From positions 1,798,001 through 1,862,000 of the forward strand of contig CAUIJY010000071.1 in the NCBI GenBank assembly GCA_960531495.1: a stretch of 64,000 nucleotides of DNA. The letters are read 5' to 3'. Below are positions 36,001 to 49,500 of this stretch, piece after piece. The notes under the pieces are model-generated. The model saw only the letters and a list, made by a program, of their open reading frames with translations. It did not search any database and had not been told where the DNA came from. The stretch is from Zeus faber (taxonomy: Eukaryota > Chordata > Actinopteri > Zeiformes > Zeidae). Numbering within the stretch: position 1 is the first letter of the stretch; each line of letters begins with the position of its first letter. The position numbers were made by a program, and so were the translations under genes.

Positions 36001-39000
36001 AAAAAAATATTGAAAGAAAGATTGAAGGATTGAAAGATAGAATGAAAGAAAGATTGAAAGATTGAAAGATTGAAAGAAAGAATGAAAGAAAGATTGAAAG
36101 ACTGAAAAAAATATTGAAAGAAAGATTGAAAGATTGAAAGATAGAATGAAAGAAAGATTGAAAGATTGAAAGATTGAAAGAAAGAATGAAAGATTGAAAG
36201 AAAGAATGAAAGAACGATTGAAAGAAAGAATGAAAGAATGAAAGAAAGATTGAAAGATTGAAAGAAATATTGAAAGAAAGAGAGAATGAAAGTAAGAAAG
36301 ATGGAAAGAAAAATTGAAAGATTGAAAGATTGAAAGAAAGAATTAAAGAAAGATTGAATGATTGAAAGATTGAAAGAAAGATTGAAAGAAAGATTGAAGA
36401 AAGAAAGATTTAAAGAAAAAAAGATTTAAAGAAAGATTGAAAGACTAAAAGTAAGAATGAAAAAAAAGATTGAAAGAAAGATTGAAAAAAGAAAGAAAGA
36501 TTGAAAGAAAGATTGAAAGAGAGATTGAAAGAAAGAATGAAAGTTTGAAAGAAAGATTGAAAGAAAGATTGAAAGAAAGATTGAAAGACTGAAAGAAAAA
36601 ATGAAAGAAAGATTAAAAGAGAGATTGAAAGATTGAAAGATTGAAAGAAAGAATGAAAGATTGAAAGAAAGAATGAAAGAATGAATGAAAGATTAAAAGA
36701 TTGAAAGAAATATTGAAAAAAAGAAAGATTGAAAGTAAGAAAAATTGAAAGAATGAATGAAAGAAACAAAAAAAGACTGATAAAAAGAAAGAATGTTTGA
36801 GAGATCAAAATATTTAAAGAAAGAAAGATTGAAAGAAAGATTTTAAGACTGAATTAAAGAATCAAAGAAAGATTGAAAGAAAGGTTGAAAGATAGAATGA
36901 AAGAAAGATTGAAAGATTGAAAGTTGTAAAGAAAGATTGAAAGAAAGATTTAAAGAAAGATTGAAAGACTAAAAAAAAGAATGAAAGAAAGATTGAAAGG
37001 TTGAAAGAAAAAATGAAAGAATGAAAGAAAGATTGAAAGATTGAAAGAAAGATTGGAAGAAAGAATGAACGTATGAAAGAAAGATTGAAAGATTGAAGGA
37101 AAGATTGAAAGAACGATTGAAAGAAAGAATGAAAGAATGAAAGAAAGATTGAAAGATTGAAAGAAAGATTGAAAGTAATAAAGATTGAAAGAAGGAATGA
37201 AGGAAAAATTGAATGTTTGAAAGACTGAAAGAATGAATGAAAGATTGAAAGAAAGATTTTAAGAAAGGTTGAAAGATTGAAAGAAAGAATGAAAGATTGA
37301 AAGAAAGAATATAAGAACGATTGAAAGAAAGATTGAAAGTAAGATTGAAAGTTTGAAAGAAAGATTGAAAGAAAAATTGAAAGAAAGATTGAAAGACTGA
37401 AGGAAAGAATGAGTGAAAGATTGAAAGAAAGATTAAAAGAAAAAAAGATTGAAAGTATTAAAGACTGAAAAAAATATTGAAAGAAAGATTTAAAGACTGA
37501 AAGATAGAATGAAAGAAAGATTGAAAGATTGAATGATTGAAAGAAAGAATGAAAGAAAGATTGAAAGACTGAAAAAAATATTGAAAGAAAGATTGAAAGA
37601 TTGAAAGATAGAATGAAAGAAAGATTGAAAGAAAGAATGAAAGAAAGATTGAAAGACTGAAAGAAAGAATGAAAGAAAGATTGAAAGTGCGAAAGAAAGA
37701 ATGAAAGAATTAAAGAAAGATTGAAAGAAATATTGAAAGAAAGAATGAAAGATTGAAAGAAAGAATGAAAGTAATAAAGATTGAAAGAAGGAATGAAGGA
37801 AAAGTTGAATGTTTGAAAGACTGAAAGAATGAATGAAAGAAAGCTTGAAAGAAAGATTGAAAGAAAGATTTTAAGAAAGGTTGAAAGACTGAAAGAAAGA
37901 ATGAAAGAAAGAATGATTGAAAGATTGAAAGAAAGAATGAAAGATTGAAAGAAAGAATATAAGAACGATTGAAAGAAAGATTGAAAGTAAGATTGAAAGT
38001 TTGAAAGAAAGATTGAAAGAAAAATTGAAAGAAAGAATGAAAGACTGAAGGAAAGAATGAGTGAAAGATTGAAAGAAAGATTAAAAGAAAAAAAGATTGA
38101 AAGTATTAAAGACTGAAAAAAATATTGAAAGAAAGATTGAAAGATTGAAAGATAGAATGAAAGAAAGATTGAAAGATTGAAAGATTGAAAGAAAGAATGA
38201 AAGAAAGATTGAAAGACTGAAAAAAATATTAAAAGAAAGATTGAAAGATTGAAAGATAGAATGAAAGAAAGATTGAAAGATTGAAAGATTGAAAGAAAGA
38301 ATGAAATAAAGATTGAAAGACTGAAAGAAAGAATGAAAGAAAGATTGAAAGTGCGAAAGAAAGAATGAAAGAATTAAAGAAAGATTGAAAGATTGAAAGA
38401 ATATTGAAAGAAAGAGAGAATGAAAGTAAGAAAGATTGAAAGAAAGATTGAAAGTAAAAAAGATTGAAAGAAAGAATGAAAGAAAAATTGAAAGATTGAA
38501 AGATTGAAAGAAAGATTTAAAGAAAGATTTAAAGAAAGATTGAAAGACAGAAAGAAAGAATGAATAAAAGAATTAAAGAAAGATTGAAAGATCGAAAGAT
38601 TGAAAGATTGAAAGAAAGATTGAAAAAAGAATGATTGAAAGAAAGAAAGATTTAAAGAATGAAAGATTTAAAGAAAGATTGAAAGACTAAAAGTAAGAAT
38701 GAAAAAAAAGAATGAAAGAAAGATTGAAAGATTGAAAGATTGAAAGAAAGAATGAAAGATTGAAAGAAAGAATGAAAGAACGATTGAAAGAAAGAATGAA
38801 AGAATGAAAGAAAGATTGAAAGATTGAAAGAAATATTGAAAGAAAGAGAGAATGAAAGTAAGAAAGATGGAAAGAAAAATTGAAAGATTGAAAGATTGAA
38901 AGAAAGAATTAAAGAAAGATTGAATGATTGAAAGATTGAAAGAAAGATTGAAAGAAAGATTGAAGAAAGAAAGATTTAAAGAAAAAAAGATTTAAAGAAA

Positions 39001-40589
39001 GATTGAAAGACTAAAAGAAGGAATGAAAAAAAAGATTGAAAGAAAGATTGAAAAAAGAAAGAAAAGTTGAAAGAAAGATTAAAAGAAAGATTGAAAGATT
39101 GAAGGAAAGATTGAAAGAACGATTGAAAGAAAGAATGAAAGAATGAAAGAAAGATTGAAAGATTGAAAGAAAGATTGAAAGTAATAAAGATTGAAAGAAG
39201 GAATGAAGGAAAAATTGAATGTTTGAAAGACTGAAAGAATGAATGAAAGAAAGCTTGAAAGAAAGATTGAAAGAAAGATTTTAAGAAAGGTTGAAAGACT
39301 GAAAGAAAGAATGAAAGAAAGAATGATTGAAAGATTGAAAGAAAGAATGAAAGATTGAAAGAAAGAATATAAGAACGATTGAAAGAAAGATTGAAAGTAA
39401 GATTGAAAGTTTGAAAGAAAGATTGAAAGAAAAATTGAAAGAAAGATTGAAAGAAAAATTGAAAGAAAGATTGAAAGACTGAAGGAAAGAATGAGTGAAA
39501 GATTGAAAGAAAGATTAAAAGAAAAAAAGATTGAAAGTATTAAAGACTGAAAAAAATATTGAAAGAAAGATTTAAAGACTGAAAGATAGAATGAAAGAAA
39601 GATTGAAAGATTGAAAGATTGAAAGAAAGAATGAAAGAAAGATTGAAAGACTGAAAAAAATATTGAAAGAAAGATTGAAAGATTGAAAGATAGAATGAAA
39701 GAAAGATTGAAAGATTGAAAGATTGAAAGAAAGAATGAAAGATTGAAAGAAAGAATGAAAGAACGATTGAAAGTGCGAAAGAAAGAATGAAAGAATTAAA
39801 GAAAGATTGAAAGAAATATTGAAAGAAAGAATGAAAGTAATAAAGATTGAAAGAAGGAATGAAGGAAAAATTGAATGTTTGAAAGACTGAAAGAATGAAT
39901 GAAAGAAAGCTTGAAAGAAAGATTGAAAGAAAGATTTTAAGAAAGGTTGAAAGACTGAAAGAAAGAATGAAAGAAAGAATGATTGAAAGATTGAAAGAAA
40001 GAATGAAAGATTGAAAGAAAGAATATAAGAACGATTGAAAGAAAGATTGAAAGTAAGATTGAAAGTTTGAAAGAAAGATTGAAAGAAAAATTGAAAGAAA
40101 GATTGAAAGACTGAAGGAAAAAATGAGTGAAAGATTGAAAGAAAGATTAAAAGAAAAAAAGATTGAAAGTATTAAAGACTGAAAAAAATATTGAAAGAAA
40201 GATTGAAAGATTGAAAGATAGAATGAAAGAAAGATTGAAAGATTGAAAGATTGAAAGAAAGAATGAAAGAAAGATTGAAAGACTGAAAAAAATATTGAAA
40301 GAAAGATTGAAAGATTGAAAGATAGAATGAAAGAAAGATTGAAAGATTGAAAGATTGAAAGAAAGAATGAAATAAAGATTGAAAGACTGAAAGAAAGAAT
40401 AAAAGAAAGATTGAAAGTGCGAAAGAAAGAATGAAAGAATTAAAGAAAGATTTAATGATTGAAAGAATATTGAAAGAAAGAGAGAATGAAAGTAAGAAAG
40501 ATTGAAAGAAAGATTGAAAGTAAAAAAGATTGAAAGAAAGAATGAAAGAAAAATTGAAAGATTGAAAGATTGAAAGAAAGATTTAAAGA
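29873..40589 (+). repeat. 10,717 bp higher-order unit, copy 1
   Basis: Landmarks over the whole length recur exactly 10,717 bp downstream: gcaaga 29,928 to 40,645 and 30,495 to 41,212, aagctt 33,214 to 43,931, and gtttgagagatcaaaat 36,795 to 47,512. The unit holds aagctt-bearing blocks of about 0.6-1 kb (30,837; 35,726; 37,841; 39,251; 39,907) and one gtttgagagatc block. I could fix only about a dozen differences from copy 2, which implies roughly 99.9 percent identity by eye. The left edge is inferred from the junction near 40,590. Confidence 0.93.
31526..34390 (+). repeat. 0.9 kb segment repeated at 1,953 bp spacing
   Basis: 31,526-32,430 matches 33,479-34,383: the gactaaaaaaaag start, aagctt 31,920 to 33,873, and gcaaga 32,385 to 34,338 all lie 1,953 apart. 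Between the two lies another related stretch with aagctt at 33,214. The same arrangement is copied 10,717 bp downstream. Confidence 0.82.
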
Positions 40590-43500
40590 AAGATTTAAAG
40601 AAAGATTGAAAGACTAAAAGTAAGAATGAAAAAAAAGAATGAAAGCAAGATTGAAAGATTGAAAGATTGAAAGAAAGAATGAAAGATTGAAAGAAAGAAT
40701 AAAAGAATGAAAGAAAGATTGAAAGATTGAAAGAAATACTGAAAGAAAGAAAGAAAGATTGAAAGTAAGAACGATTGAAAGAAAGCTTGAAAGAAAGATT
40801 GAAAGATTGAAAGATTGAAATAAAGAATGAAAGATTGAAAGAAAGAATAAAAGAACGATTGAAAGAAAGAATGAAAGAATGAAAGAAAGACTGAAAGATT
40901 GAAAGAATATTGAAAGAAAGAGAGAATGAAAGTAAGAAAGATTGAAAGAAAGATTGAAAGTAAAAAAGATTGAAAGAAAGAATGAAAGAAAAATTGAAAG
41001 ATTGAAAGATTGAAAGAAAGATTGAAAGAAAGATTGAAAGACTGGAAGAAAGAATGAATAAAAGAATTAAAGAAAGATTGAAAGATTGAAAGATTGAAAG
41101 ATTGAAAGAAAGATTGAAAAAAGAATGATTGAAAGAAAGAAAGATTTAAAGAATGAAAGATTTAAAGAAAGATTGAAAGACTAAAAGTAAGAATGAAAAA
41201 AAAGAATGAAAGCAAGATTGAAAGATTGAAAGATTGAAAGAAAGAATGAAAGAAAGATTGAAAGACTGAAAAAAATATTGAAAGAAAGATTGAAAGATTG
41301 AAAGATAGAATGAAAGAAAGATTGAAAGATTGAAAGATTGAAAGAAAGAATGAAAGAAAGATTGAAAGACTGAAAGAAAGAATGAAAGAAAGATTGAAAG
41401 TGCGAAAGAAAGAATGAAAGAATTAAAGAAAGATTGAAAGAAATATTGAAAGAAAGAATGAAAGATTGAAAGAAAGAATGAAAGTAATAAAGATTGAAAG
41501 AAGGAATGAAGGAAAAATTGAATGTTTGAAAGACTGAAAGAATGAATGAAAGAAAGCTTGAAAGAAAGATTGAAAGAAAGATTTTAAGAAAGGTTGAAAG
41601 ACTGAAAGAAAGAATGAAAGAAAGAATGATTGAAAGATTGAAAGAAAGAATGAAAGATTGAAAGAAAGAATATAAGAACGATTGAAAGAAAGATTGAAAG
41701 TAAGATTGAAAGTTTGAAAGAAAGATTGAAAGAAAAATTTAAAGAAAGTTTGAAAGACTGAAGGAAAGAATGAGTGAAAGATTGAAAGAAAGATTAAAAG
41801 AAAAAAAGATTGAAAGTATTAAAGATAGAATGAAAGAAAGATTGAAAGATTGAAAGATTGAAAGAAAGAATGAAATAAAGATTGAAAGACTGAAAGAAAG
41901 AATGAAAGAAAGATTGAAAGTGCGAAAGAAAGAATGAAAGAATTAAAGAAAGATTGAAAGAAATATTGAAAGAAAGAATGAAAGATTGAAAGAAAGAATG
42001 AAAAAAAGATTGTAAGAAAGAATGAAAGAAAGATTGAAAGATTGAAAGATTGAAAGAAAGATTGAAAAAAGAATGATTGAAAGAAAGAAAGATTTAAAGA
42101 ATGAAAGATTGAAAGAAAGAATGAAAGAATGAATGAAAGATTAAAAGATTGAAAGAAAGGTTGAAAGATAGAATGAAAGAAAGATTGAAATATTGAAATT
42201 TTGAAAGAACGATTGAAAGAAAGATTTAAAGAAAGATTGAAAGACTAAAAAAAAGAATGAAAGAAAGATTGAAAGGTTGAAAGAAAGAATGAAAGAATGA
42301 AAGAAAGATTGAAAGAAAGAAAGAAAGATTGAAAGAAAGAATGAAAGTATGAAAGAAAGATTGAAAGATTGAAGGAAAGATTGAAAGAACGATTGAAAGA
42401 AAGAATGAAAGAACGAAAGAAAGATTGAAAGAAAGATTGAAAGTAATAAAGATTGAAAGAAGGAATGAAGGAAAAATTGAAAGTTTGAAAGACTGAAAGA
42501 ATGAATGAAAGAAAGATTGAAAGATTGAAAGAAAGAAAGATTGAGAGAAAGAATGAAAGAATGAAAGAAAGATTGAAAGATTGAAAGAAATACTGAAAGA
42601 AAGAAAGAAAGATTGAAAGTAAGAACGATTGAAAGAAAGCTTGAAAGAAAGATTGAAAGAAGGAATGAAAGAAAGATTGAAAGATTGAAAGATTGAGATA
42701 AAGAATGAAAGATTGAAAGAAAGAATAAAAGAACGATTGAAAGAAAGAATGAAAGAATGAAAGAAAGATTGAAAGATTGAAAGAATATTGAAAGAAAGAG
42801 AGAATGAAAGTAAGAAAGATTGAAAGAAAGATTGAAAGTAAAAAAGATTGAAAGAAAGAATGAAAGAAAAATTGAAAGATTGAAAGATTGAAAGAAAGAT
42901 TTAAAGAAATATTGAAAGAAAGATTGAAAGACTGGAAGAAAGAATGAATAAAAGAATTAAAGAAAGATTGAAAGATTGAAAGATTGAAAGATTGAAAGAA
43001 AGATTGAAAAAAGAATGATTGAAAGAAAGAAAGATTTAAAGAATGAAAGATTTAAAGAAAGTTTGAAAGACTAAAAGTAAGAATGAAAAAAAAGAATGAA
43101 AGCAAGATTGAAAGATTGAAAGAAAGAATGAAAGATTGAAAGAAAGAATAAAAGAATGAAAGAAAGATTGAAAGATTGAAAGAAATACTGAAAGAAAGAA
43201 AGAAAGATTGAAAGTAAGAACGATTGAAAGAAAGCTTGAAAGAAAGATTGAAAGAAGGAATGAAAGAAAGATTGAAAGATTGAAAGATTGAAATAAAGAT
43301 TGAAAGAAAGAATAAAAGAACGATTGAAAGAAAGAATGAAAGAATGAAAGAAAGACTGAAAGATTGAAAGAATATTGAAAGAAAGAGAGAATGAAAGTAA
43401 GAAAGATTGAAAGAAAGATTGAAAGTAAAAAAGATTGAAAGAAAGAATGAAAGAAAAATTGAAAGATTGAAAGATTGAAAGAAAGATTTAAAGAAAGATT

Positions 43501-46500
43501 GAAAGAAAGATTGAAAGACTGGAAGAAAGAATGAATAAAAGAATTAAAGAAAGATTGAAAGATTGAAAGATTGAAAGATTGAAAGAAAGATTGAAAAAAG
43601 AATGATTGAAAGAAAGAAAGATTTAAAGAATGAAAGATTTAAAGAAAGATTGAAAGACTAAAAGTAAGAATGAAAAAAAAGAATGAAAGCAAGATTGAAA
43701 GATTGAAAGATTGAAAGAAAGAATGAAAGATTGAAAGAAAGAATAAAAGAATGAAAGAAAGATTTAAAGACTGAAAGAAATATTGAAAGAAAGAGAGAAT
43801 GAAAGTAAGAAAGATTGAAAGAAAAATTGAAAGATTGAAAGATTGAAAGAAAGAATGAAAGAAAGATTGAAAGATTGAAAGAAATACTGAAAGAAAGAAA
43901 GAAAGATTGAAAGTAAGAACGATTGAAAGAAAGCTTGAAAGAAAGATTGAAAGAAAGAATGAAAGAAAGATTGAAAGATTGAAAGATTGAAAGAAAGAAT
44001 GAAAGATTGAAAGAAAGAATAAAAGAACGATTGAAAGAAAGAATGAAAGAATGAAAGAAAGATTGAAAGATTGAAAGAATATTGAAAGAAAGAGAGAATG
44101 AAAGTAAGAAAGATTGAAAGAAAGATTGAAAGTAAAAAAGATTGAAAGAAAGAATGAAAGAAAGATTGAAAGAAAGATTTAAAGAAAGATTGAAAGACTA
44201 AAAAAAAGAATGAAAGAAAGATTGAAAGGTTGAAAGAAAGAATGAAAGAATGAAAGAAAGATTGAAAGAAAGAAAGAAAGATTGAAAGAAAGAATGAAAG
44301 TATGAAAGAAAGATTGAAAGATTGAAGGAAAGATTGAAAGAACGATTAAAAGAAAGAATGAAAGAACGAAAGAAAGATTGAAAGAAAGATTGAAAGTAAT
44401 AAAGATTGAAAGAAGGAATGAAGGAAAAATTGAAAGTTTGAAAGACTGAAAGAATGAATGAAAGAAAGATTGAAAGATTGAAAGAAAGAAAGATTGAGAG
44501 AAAGAATGAAAGAATGAAAGAAAGATTGAAAGATTGAAAGAAATACTGAAAGAAAGAAAGAAAGATTGAAAGTAAGAACGATTGAAAGAAAGCTTGAAAG
44601 AAAGATTGAAAGAAGGAATGAAAGAAAGATTGAAAGATTGAAAGATTGAAATAAAGAATGAAAGATTGAAAGAAAGAATAAAAGAACGATTGAAAGAAAG
44701 AATGAAAGAATGAAAGAAAGATTGAAAGATTGAAAGAATATTGAAAGAAAGAGAGAATGAAAGTAAGAAAGATTGAAAGAAAGATTGAAAGTAAAAAAGA
44801 TTGAAAGAAAGAATGAAAGAAAAATTGAAAGATTGAAAGATTGAAAGAAAGATTTAAAGAAAGATTGAAAGAAAGATTGAAAGACTGGAAGAAAGAATGA
44901 ATAAAAGAATTAAAGAAAGATTGAAAGATTGAAAGATTGAAAGATTGAAAGAAAGATTGAAAAAAGAATGATTGAAAGAAAGAAAGATTTAAAGAATGAA
45001 AGATTTAAAGAAAGATTGAAAGACTAAAAGTAAGAATGAAAAAAAAGAATGAAAGCAAGATTGAAAGATTGAAAGATTGAAAGAAAGAATGAAAGATTGA
45101 AAGAAAGAATGAAAGAAAGATTGAAAGACTGAAAGAAATATTGAAAGAAAGAGAGAATGAAAGTAAGAAAGATTGAAAGAAAAATTGAAAGATTGAAAGA
45201 TTGAAAGAAAGAATGAAAGAAAGATTGAAAGATTGAAAGAAATACTGAAAGAAAGAAAGAAAGATTGAAAGTAAGAACGATTGAAAGAAAGCTTGAAAGA
45301 AAGATTGAAAGAAAGAATGAAAGAAAGATTGAAAGATTGAAAGATTGAAAGAAAGAATGAAAGATTGAAAGAAAGAATAAAAGAACGATTGAAAGAAAGA
45401 ATGAAAGAATGAAAGAAAGATTGAAAGATTGAAAGAATATTGAAAGAAAGAGAGAATGAAAGTAAGAAAGATTGAAAGAAAGATTGAAAGTAAAAAAGAT
45501 TGAAAGAAAGAATGAAAGAAAAATTGAAAGATTGAAAGATTGAAAGAAAGATTTAAAGAAAGATTTAAAGAAAGATTGAAAGACTGAAAGAAAGAATGAA
45601 TAAAAGAATTAAAGAAAGATTGAAAGATCGAAAGATTGAAAGATTGAAAGAAAGATTGAAAAAAGAATGATTGAAAGAAAGAAAGATTTAAAGAATGAAA
45701 GTAAGAATGAAAAAAAAGAATGAAAGAAAGATTGAAAGATTGAAAGAAAGAATGAAAGATTGAAAGAAAGAATGAAAGAACGATTGAAAGAAAGAATGAA
45801 AGAATGAAAGAAAGATTGAAAGATTGAAAGAAATATTGAAAGAAAGAGAGAATGAAAGTAAGAAAGATGGAAAGAAAAATTGAAAGATTGAAAGATTGAA
45901 AGAAAGAATTAAAGAAAGATTGAATGATTGAAAGATTGAAAGAAAGATTGAAAGAAAGATTGAAGAAAGAAAGATTTAAAGAAAAAAAGATTTAAAGAAA
46001 GATTGAAAGACTAAAAGTAAGAATGAAAAAAAAGATTGAAAGAAAGATTGAAAAAAGAAAGAAAGATTGAAAGAAAGATTGAAAGAGAGATTGAAAGAAA
46101 GAATGAAAGTTTGAAAGAAAGATTGAAAGAAAGATTGAAAGAAAGATTGAAAGACTGAAAGAAAAAATGAAAGAAAGATTAAAAGAGAGATTGAAAGATT
46201 GAAAGATTGAAAGAAAGAATGAAAGATTGAAAGAAAGAATGAAAGATTAAGGGTTTGAAAGAAATATTGAACAAAAGAAAGATTGAAAGTGCGAAAGAAA
46301 GAATGAAAGAATTAAAGAAAGATTGAAAGAAATATTGAAAGAAAGAATGAAAGATTGAAAGAAAGAATGAAAGTAATAAAGATTGAAAGAAGGAATGAAG
46401 GAAAAATTGAATGTTTGAAAGACTGAAAGAATGAATGAAAGAAAGCTTGAAAGAAAGATTGAAAGAAAGATTTTAAGAAAGGTTGAAAGACTGAAAGAAA

Positions 46501-49500
46501 GAATGAAAGAAAGAATGATTGAAAGATTGAAAGAAAGAATGAAAGATTGAAAGAAAGAATATAAGAACGATTGAAAGAAAGATTGAAAGTAAGATTGAAA
46601 GTTTGAAAGAAAGATTGAAAGAAAAATTGAAAGAAAGATTGAAAGACTGAAGGAAAAAATGAGTGAAAGATTGAAAGAAAGATTAAAAGAAAAAAAGATT
46701 GAAAGTATTAAAGACTGAAAAAAATATTGAAAGAAAGATTGAAGGATTGAAAGATAGAATGAAAGAAAGATTGAAAGATTGAAAGATTGAAAGAAAGAAT
46801 GAAAGAAAGATTGAAAGACTGAAAAAAATATTGAAAGAAAGATTGAAAGATTGAAAGATAGAATGAAAGAAAGATTGAAAGATTGAAAGATTGAAAGAAA
46901 GAATGAAAGATTGAAAGAAAGAATGAAAGAACGATTGAAAGAAAGAATGAAAGAATGAAAGAAAGATTGAAAGATTGAAAGAAATATTGAAAGAAAGAGA
47001 GAATGAAAGTAAGAAAGATGGAAAGAAAAATTGAAAGATTGAAAGATTGAAAGAAAGAATTAAAGAAAGATTGAATGATTGAAAGATTGAAAGAAAGATT
47101 GAAAGAAAGATTGAAGAAAGAAAGATTTAAAGAAAAAAAGATTTAAAGAAAGATTGAAAGACTAAAAGTAAGAATGAAAAAAAAGATTGAAAGAAAGATT
47201 GAAAAAAGAAAGAAAGATTGAAAGAAAGATTGAAAGAGAGATTGAAAGAAAGAATGAAAGTTTGAAAGAAAGATTGAAAGAAAGATTGAAAGAAAGATTG
47301 AAAGACTGAAAGAAAAAATGAAAGAAAGATTAAAAGAGAGATTGAAAGATTGAAAGATTGAAAGAAAGAATGAAAGATTGAAAGAAAGAATGAAAGAATG
47401 AATGAAAGATTAAAAGATTGAAAGAAATATTGAAAAAAAGAAAGATTGAAAGTAAGAAAAATTTAAAGAATGAATGAAAGAAACAAAAAAAGACTGATAA
47501 AAAGAAAGAATGTTTGAGAGATCAAAATATTTAAAGAAAGAAAGATTGAAAGAAAGATTTTAAGACTGAATTAAAGAATCAAAGAAAGATTGAAAGAAAG
47601 GTTGAAAGATAGAATGAAAGAAAGATTGAAAGATTGAAAGTTGTAAAGAAAGATTGAAAGAAAGATTTAAAGAAAGATTGAAAGACTAAAAAAAAGAATG
47701 AAAGAAAGATTGAAAGGTTGAAAGAAAAAATGAAAGAATGAAAGAAAGATTGAAAGATTGAAAGAAAGATTGGAAGAAAGAATGAACGTATGAAAGAAAG
47801 ATTGAAAGATTGAAGGAAAGATTGAAAGAACGATTGAAAGAAAGAATGAAAGAATGAAAGAAAGATTGAAAGATTGAAAGAAAGATTGAAAGTAATAAAG
47901 ATTGAAAGAAGGAATGAAGGAAAAATTGAATGTTTGAAAGACTGAAAGAATGAATGAAAGATTGAAAGAAAGATTTTAAGAAAGGTTGAAAGATTGAAAG
48001 AAAGAATGAAAGATTGAAAGAAAGAATATAAGAACGATTGAAAGAAAGATTGAAAGTAAGATTGAAAGTTTGAAAGAAAGATTGAAAGAAAAATTGAAAG
48101 AAAGATTGAAAGACTGAAGGAAAGAATGAGTGAAAGATTGAAAGAAAGATTAAAAGAAAAAAAGATTGAAAGTATTAAAGACTGAAAAAAATATTGAAAG
48201 AAAGATTTAAAGACTGAAAGATAGAATGAAAGAAAGATTGAAAGATTGAAAGATTGAAAGAAAGAATGAAAGAAAGATTGAAAGACTGAAAAAAATATTG
48301 AAAGAAAGATTGAAAGATTGAAAGATAGAATGAAAGAAAGATTGAAAGAAAGAATGAAAGAAAGATTGAAAGACTGAAAGAAAGAATGAAAGAAAGATTG
48401 AAAGTGCGAAAGAAAGAATGAAAGAATTAAAGAAAGATTGAAAGAAATATTGAAAGAAAGAATGAAAGATTGAAAGAAAGAATGAAAGTAATAAAGATTG
48501 AAAGAAGGAATGAAGGAAAAGTTGAATGTTTGAAAGACTGAAAGAATGAATGAAAGAAAGCTTGAAAGAAAGATTGAAAGAAAGATTTTAAGAAAGGTTG
48601 AAAGACTGAAAGAAAGAATGAAAGAAAGAATGATTGAAAGATTGAAAGAAAGAATGAAAGATTGAAAGAAAGAATATAAGAACGATTGAAAGAAAGATTG
48701 AAAGTAAGATTGAAAGTTTGAAAGAAAGATTGAAAGAAAAATTGAAAGAAAGAATGAAAGACTGAAGGAAAGAATGAGTGAAAGATTGAAAGAAAGATTA
48801 AAAGAAAAAAAGATTGAAAGTATTAAAGACTGAAAAAAATATTGAAAGAAAGATTGAAAGATTGAAAGATAGAATGAAAGAAAGATTGAAAGATTGAAAG
48901 ATTGAAAGAAAGAATGAAAGAAAGATTGAAAGACTGAAAAAAATATTAAAAGAAAGATTGAAAGATTGAAAGATAGAATGAAAGAAAGATTGAAAGATTG
49001 AAAGATTGAAAGAAAGAATGAAATAAAGATTGAAAGACTGAAAGAAAGAATGAAAGAAAGATTGAAAGTGCGAAAGAAAGAATGAAAGAATTAAAGAAAG
49101 ATTGAAAGATTGAAAGAATATTGAAAGAAAGAGAGAATGAAAGTAAGAAAGATTGAAAGAAAGATTGAAAGTAAAAAAGATTGAAAGAAAGAATGAAAGA
49201 AAAATTGAAAGATTGAAAGATTGAAAGAAAGATTTAAAGAAAGATTTAAAGAAAGATTGAAAGACAGAAAGAAAGAATGAATAAAAGAATTAAAGAAAGA
49301 TTGAAAGATCGAAAGATTGAAAGATTGAAAGAAAGATTGAAAAAAGAATGATTGAAAGAAAGAAAGATTTAAAGAATGAAAGATTTAAAGAAAGATTGAA
49401 AGACTAAAAGTAAGAATGAAAAAAAAGAATGAAAGAAAGATTGAAAGATTGAAAGATTGAAAGAAAGAATGAAAGATTGAAAGAAAGAATGAAAGAACGA

